Assembly: GCA_003512875.1 (NCBI GenBank) | Contig: DONZ01000056.1 | Location: forward strand, 1 to 8,897 | Direction: 5' to 3' | Length of the DNA: 8,897 nucleotides | From: Desulfovibrio sp. | Lineage (GTDB): Bacteria > Desulfobacterota > Desulfovibrionia > Desulfovibrionales > Desulfovibrionaceae | In this document: positions 6,301-8,897 of the stretch, piece after piece | How the letters are laid out: each line of letters opens with the position of its first letter | Position numbering within the stretch: the stretch's first letter is position 1 | Program-made: the position numbers and the translations under genes | The notes under the pieces: model-generated | Told to the model about the DNA's origin: nothing | The model's input: the letters and a program-made list of their open reading frames with translations, nothing else | Databases searched by the model: none

Positions 6301-7698
6301 ATGGTACAATACAGAGACGGCAATTATTTCAGCGAGTTTGAAAAAAATATTTTCGATATTCTGCCGGGTTTGGCTTATTATTGCAAATTCATTCCCTCAA
6401 AAACGGACAATCCGTATGATTATTCCCTTATTTTGGAATACGCGAGCAAGGGCTGCATGGAGCTTGTGGGCATTTCCGCAGCCGAATTTATAAAACAAAA
6501 TAAAAACGTGCTTGAACATTTAATGACGGAGGACGATGTAAAAAGAACCCATAATTACAGCTATGACCAAGTGAGGGAGCATAAGTCCTATGAAATGAAA
6601 TACCGCATAAAATTCGCGAGCGGGCTTTTGAAATGGGTTTGGGACATCGGTGCGGGCGATTATGACAAGCAAGGAAATATCATCGGTTACAAGGGAGTAA
6701 TCATGGATATTTCCGAAGAAAAATTCAATGAACTGGAATTGCAGGAAGAAAATAAACAGCTCAAAGCCTCGATAGAGCAGGCGAACGGCCTGGGACGCAT
6801 TATCGGCAGAAGCAAAGCCATGCAAAATGTTTATGAACTCATTATGAAAGCTTCTGAAAACGATATGAATGTCATCATACTGGGAGAAACCGGCTGCGGA
6901 AAAGACTTGGTTGCAAAAGCCATTCATGAATACAGCGGCAAAAAGGGCGATTATGTTCCCGTCAACTGCGGGGCTATTCCCGAGCAGCTTATGGAAAGTG
7001 AATTTTTCGGACATACGAAAGGTTCTTTTTCCGGCGCTTACGCAAATAAACAAGGCTTCATCGCCGCCGCCGACAACGGCACGCTCTTTTTAGACGAAAT
7101 AGGGGAAATCCCCCTCAATTTGCAGGTGAAGCTTTTGCGCACGCTGGAAAACAGAACCTATACGCCTTTGGGAAGCAACACGCCCAAAAATTCCAATTTT
7201 CGTCTGATCACGGCGACGCATAGGGATTTAAACCAAATGGTGCAGGAAAAAAACATGCGTTCGGATTTCTTTTACCGGATTAATGTGCTGGAAATTCATC
7301 TGCCCCCGCTGCGGGAAAGGGAAAATGACTTATTCCTTTTGGTTGAAAATTATTTCAAACGCAAAAACGCCAGGATCACGCTGCCGCTGAAAGTCCGTTT
7401 AGCTATGCAAAACTATCATTGGCCCGGCAATGTGCGGGAACTGCATAATTTTTTGGATAAATACCTGTTTCTTGGCGAAGACGCGCTCAAAAGCCTGCAT
7501 TTTTCCGAAGAAGACAGTTTCTTAATGAATCTGACCGCCAATACGCTTTCTTTCAAAGAGGCAACGGAAGAGTTTGAAAGGCAAATCATTATGAAATCCC
7601 TGTCCCAAAATCAAGGAAATACGGCTAAGTGCGCGGAATGCCTCGATATGAATTTAAGAACGCTGCAAAGAAAAATAAAGCAGTTCGGAATAAAATGA
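6301..7698 (+). CDS. PAS-domain sigma-54-dependent enhancer-binding activator (PAS-AAA+-Fis)
   Basis: This 465-residue regulator uses ATP hydrolysis to open sigma-54 promoters. Residues about 13-145 form a PAS-type sensor (ending GYKGVIMDISEEKFNEL), followed by a short coiled coil (about 143-160). The AAA+ domain has Walker A GETGCGKD (195-202), the sigma-54 contact loop GSFSGA (241-246; usual form GAFTGA), Walker B TLFLDEIGE (261-269), FFYRINVLEIHLPPLRER (323-340) and WPGNVREL (374-381). The Fis-type helix-turn-helix is at about 418-463, with NTAKCAECLDMNLRTLQRKIKQFGI. There is no receiver domain, so it should respond to a ligand or protein rather than a kinase. The ribosome-binding site is weak (AAGGCGGG near 6288-6294) but no other start is near. 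By position it probably controls the surrounding sigma-54 promoters. Its inducer is unknown. Confidence 0.92.
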   Translation: MVQYRDGNYFSEFEKNIFDILPGLAYYCKFIPSKTDNPYDYSLILEYASKGCMELVGISAAEFIKQNKNVLEHLMTEDDVKRTHNYSYDQVREHKSYEMKYRIKFASGLLKWVWDIGAGDYDKQGNIIGYKGVIMDISEEKFNELELQEENKQLKASIEQANGLGRIIGRSKAMQNVYELIMKASENDMNVIILGETGCGKDLVAKAIHEYSGKKGDYVPVNCGAIPEQLMESEFFGHTKGSFSGAYANKQGFIAAADNGTLFLDEIGEIPLNLQVKLLRTLENRTYTPLGSNTPKNSNFRLITATHRDLNQMVQEKNMRSDFFYRINVLEIHLPPLRERENDLFLLVENYFKRKNARITLPLKVRLAMQNYHWPGNVRELHNFLDKYLFLGEDALKSLHFSEEDSFLMNLTANTLSFKEATEEFERQIIMKSLSQNQGNTAKCAECLDMNLRTLQRKIKQFGIK

Positions 7699-7736
7699 AG
7701 TTTGAATGAGTTTGCCATAGGACACTCCAATTCCTT

Positions 7737-7752
7737 TGGAACGGTTTTTGCT
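7737..7752 (+). promoter_or_regulatory. Sigma-54 promoter of the OsmC-like gene
   Basis: TGGAACGGTTTTTGCT matches TGGCAC-N5-TTGCW with a single change (C to A at the fourth base) and a perfect -12 half. It begins 39 bp after the activator stop codon; the predicted start is about 7763, leaving a leader of about 60 bases. An inverted repeat TCCAA-N5-TTGGA (7726-7730, 7736-7740) overlaps the -24 box. No CGACA-N4-TGTCG palindrome lies nearby. Confidence 0.7.
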
Positions 7753-7759
7753 ATGAAAT

Positions 7760-7797
7760 GCTATGGCTCTTTAAAGACGCTATCAATCTTTAAAGAC
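7760..7797 (+). repeat. Two tandem 19-bp repeats in the OsmC-like leader
   Basis: GCTATGGCTCTTTAAAGAC (7760-7778) is followed directly by GCTATCAATCTTTAAAGAC (7779-7797), 16 of 19 bases identical. Each contains the palindrome TCTTTAAAGA. They lie at or just after the predicted transcript start. They could be paired protein sites spaced close to two helical turns, or a leader RNA structure in which the copies pair with each other. Confidence 0.6.
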
Positions 7798-7822
7798 ATT
7801 GTAAATTGTTAAGGAGTATCTT

Positions 7823-8254
7823 ATGTCAGCACCTATTGTAAAGTATTCACGCAAAGGAAACGTTCACACTATTGATTTCGGCATTCCCGCAATAGACAAC
7901 ATCATCATCGATTACGATAAAATCCCGGAAGAACAAAGGGCAGGACTTGCGAAATCCCTTCTTTCCGCCGCCAATTTAGCTTGCTACATCGCAACCTTGG
8001 GAAGCGCGCTGACCGCCCGCGGGGCAAACTTCACGGAAATAGAAGGCATTGCGAACATAGATTTGGGACATAATGAAAACAAGCAGGCACGCGTCACCGG
8101 CATCAATTTAGACGTGAAAGTCGCAATGGACGGCGAAGACGATTCCATTTTCGAACGCTGCCAAAAAATTATGAAAAACGGCTGCCTGGTTACCGGTTCC
8201 GTTCATGAGGGAAAACACATGACCTATAAACTTGAAGCCGAATATGACGACTAA
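7823..8254 (+). CDS. OsmC/Ohr-family-like thiol protein
   Basis: This 143-residue, probably cytoplasmic protein has no signal peptide. The family reduces hydroperoxides with a cysteine pair. The order matches OsmC proteins: an N-terminal strand region (1-30), a long helix ending SAANLACYIATLGSAL (about 47-62) with the candidate peroxidatic Cys54, strands IEGIANIDLG and ARVTGINLDVKVAM (about 73-102), a second helix FERCQKIMKNGC and a C-terminal GCLVTGSV segment with candidate resolving Cys121. Cys113 is extra. The conserved arginine of true Ohr proteins is not clear, so a non-peroxidase OsmC-like role is possible. The start is fixed by AAGGAG (7811-7816), 6 bases upstream. It stands alone between its sigma-54 promoter and a terminator, immediately after the activator gene. 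Confidence 0.75.
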   Translation: MSAPIVKYSRKGNVHTIDFGIPAIDNIIIDYDKIPEEQRAGLAKSLLSAANLACYIATLGSALTARGANFTEIEGIANIDLGHNENKQARVTGINLDVKVAMDGEDDSIFERCQKIMKNGCLVTGSVHEGKHMTYKLEAEYDD

Positions 8255-8277
8255 GCGGGCATGAGCCATTCAAATTG

Positions 8278-8308
8278 AAAAGGCGTTGCACAGGCAATGC
8301 CTTTTTTT
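8278..8308 (+). terminator. Rho-independent terminator after the OsmC-like gene
   Basis: The stem GGCGTTGC (8282-8289) / GCAATGCC (8294-8301) has one G-U pair and a 4-base loop, extended by A-T pairs, with seven T's at 8302-8308. It lies 27 bp after the stop codon. Confidence 0.9.
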
Positions 8309-8320
8309 ATTTCCATAGTA

Positions 8321-8334
8321 CGACATAAATGTCG
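8321..8334. promoter_or_regulatory. CGACA-N4-TGTCG palindrome, candidate activator site D
   Basis: CGACATAAATGTCG is a perfect 5+4+5 palindrome, nearly identical to the site at 4482-4495. It is centred 297 bp upstream of the next -24 element, so it would be a distal enhancer copy. Confidence 0.6.
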
Positions 8335-8450
8335 CTTACAATTTTATTTCTAAAATACGGACAAATCATTCAATTACAAAAATTCACTTGCTATCTTATA
8401 TAATTATAATAACATATCCACATTGTTTTTATTAATATTCATAAAGAATA

Positions 8451-8464
8451 CGTCAAAAATGACG
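8451..8464. promoter_or_regulatory. CGTCA-N4-TGACG palindrome, variant site E
   Basis: CGTCAAAAATGACG has the same 5+4+5 architecture as the CGACA sites but with T for A at the third base and the symmetric change in the other arm. It is centred 167 bp upstream of the -24 element. It may be a weaker site for the same regulator or a site for a related one. Confidence 0.45.
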
Positions 8465-8512
8465 CAGGCTTGTTTTCAAAAACAGAAAAATCTCCTCTTA
8501 TTTCAGTAATAC

Positions 8513-8528
8513 ACGACATATTTGTCGT
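8513..8528. promoter_or_regulatory. ACGACA-N4-TGTCGT palindrome, candidate activator site F
   Basis: ACGACATATTTGTCGT has perfect 6-bp arms. The core is 13 of 14 identical to the site at 4329-4342. It is centred 104 bp upstream of the -24 GG of the hydrolase promoter, a typical enhancer distance. Confidence 0.65.
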
Positions 8529-8622
8529 TTTTTATCGCATTATTTTCACAAAAAACCGTTTAAACCATGAAAAAAGAAAAATGAACTCCGTTTATTCCCT
8601 AAAAACAACGGCAAAACGCCTT

Positions 8623-8638
8623 TGGCATGCTTCTTGAT
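8623..8638 (+). promoter_or_regulatory. Sigma-54 promoter of the terminal hydrolase gene
   Basis: TGGCATGCTTCTTGAT has TGGCAT and TTGAT at correct sigma-54 spacing; the -12 C is replaced by A, as at the BCCT promoter. The predicted start is about 8649, giving a leader of about 47 bases. Confidence 0.7.
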
Positions 8639-8695
8639 ATAAAAAGAACAAAAGATTTATCATACGCTATGGCAAATTTATCAAAGGAGACAATC

Positions 8696-8897
8696 ATGGC
8701 AAGCAAAGCAAAAAAAGCGGCCCTTATCGGTTTTGACTGTTTAATTCCCAAACGTCTTGAAGCGATGCTCGCAGAAGGCGGACTGAAAAACTTCCGCCGT
8801 GTGATGGAACAAGGCAGCTATATTCCCGAAGGCTTCAACCTTCCGACGGTAACGCCTCCCTCATGGGCGACCATTTGCACCGGGGCATATCCCCGCA
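8696..8897 (+). CDS. Alkaline-phosphatase-superfamily hydrolase (type I phosphodiesterase/NPP-like), N-terminal part
   Basis: The first 67 codons of a gene running off the window. Residues 8-15 (AALIGFDC) form the first strand, with Asp14 as probable metal ligand. PTVTPPSWATICTGAYP at 50-66 matches the nucleophile region of NPP-type enzymes, with Thr53 as probable catalytic nucleophile and the conserved TG-x-x-P at 62-66. A threonine here argues for a phosphodiester or phosphomonoester substrate over the formylglycine sulfatases, which need Cys or Ser. No signal peptide is seen, so a cytoplasmic location is likely. The start is set by AAAGGAGA (8683-8690), 5 bases upstream. It has a sigma-54 promoter and upstream palindromes shared with the BCCT/DMT region, so it is probably co-regulated. 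The substrate is unknown. Confidence 0.85.
   Translation, partial: MASKAKKAALIGFDCLIPKRLEAMLAEGGLKNFRRVMEQGSYIPEGFNLPTVTPPSWATICTGAYPR

Larger units (their letters stand above)
8309..8695. other. AT-rich control region upstream of the terminal hydrolase gene
   Basis: No gene is seen. The region holds three palindromes (8321, 8451, 8514), a GGACA half-site at 8359-8363, a very AT-rich stretch at about 8390-8450 that may bend, and a sigma-54 promoter at 8623-8638. The arrangement resembles a long enhancer-type upstream region. Confidence 0.7.

Noticed and set aside
6520..7053. 177-codon minus-strand frame inside the activator gene
   Set aside because: It is the antisense shadow of a clear PAS-AAA+ coding sequence; its composition reflects the sense codons.
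8374..8402. TTACAA-N17-TATATA, a possible sigma-70 promoter
   Set aside because: The stretch is extremely AT-rich, where such matches arise by chance. The next gene is about 300 bp downstream and has a much better placed sigma-54 promoter.
1..8897. Mobile elements, CRISPR arrays, tRNA or rRNA genes, prophage or defence genes
   Set aside because: No transposase, integrase, terminal inverted repeats, regularly spaced repeats or RNA-gene patterns were seen. The short repeats found are regulatory-type palindromes or LysM-coding units.

Overview
The window looks like a chromosomal segment of an AT-rich member of the Desulfovibrionaceae (the Desulfovibrio / Bilophila / Taurinivorans group). This is inferred from the moderate GC, Gram-negative features (an outer-membrane lipoprotein MltD), several sigma-54 promoters, a PAS-type sigma-54 activator and a BCCT transporter. 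The species cannot be fixed from the sequence alone. There is no mobile element, CRISPR array, tRNA or rRNA.

Layout. (1) Positions 1-2590 hold housekeeping genes: the 5' part of an RlmB-like 23S rRNA methyltransferase gene on the minus strand, divergent from mltD, a lipoprotein lytic transglycosylase with five clear LysM repeats and its own terminator. (2) A minus-strand operon at 2826-4177 encodes a ten-helix EamA/DMT transporter followed by an 88-residue winged-helix protein, and ends at a bidirectional terminator. (3) A 448-bp divergent control region separates this operon from a BCCT-family transporter gene at 4626-6188, which ends at a strong terminator. (4) At 6301-7698 lies a PAS-AAA+-Fis sigma-54 activator gene with a sigma-70-like promoter. 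(5) An OsmC-like gene follows at 7823-8254 with its own sigma-54 promoter. (6) A 441-bp control region leads to the first 67 codons of an alkaline-phosphatase-superfamily (type I phosphodiesterase/NPP-like) gene that runs off the end.

The most interesting signal is regulatory. The DMT operon, the BCCT gene, the OsmC-like gene and the terminal hydrolase gene each have a recognisable -24/-12 sigma-54 promoter. A palindrome CGACA-N4-TGTCG occurs at four places (4329, 4482, 8321, 8514) plus one CGTCA variant (8451), only in the two large control regions. One copy sits 86-113 bp upstream of the -24 element of the DMT, BCCT and hydrolase promoters, where enhancer-binding activators normally bind. 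The simplest reading is a local regulon: the PAS activator senses a small molecule and switches on uptake or efflux (BCCT, DMT), a periphery-acting hydrolase and possibly the OsmC-like thiol protein. The BCCT protein keeps the helix-4 aromatic residues of betaine carriers but has lost most of the helix-8 tryptophan box, so its substrate is probably not a classical trimethylammonium betaine. The inducer and substrate are not readable from the sequence.
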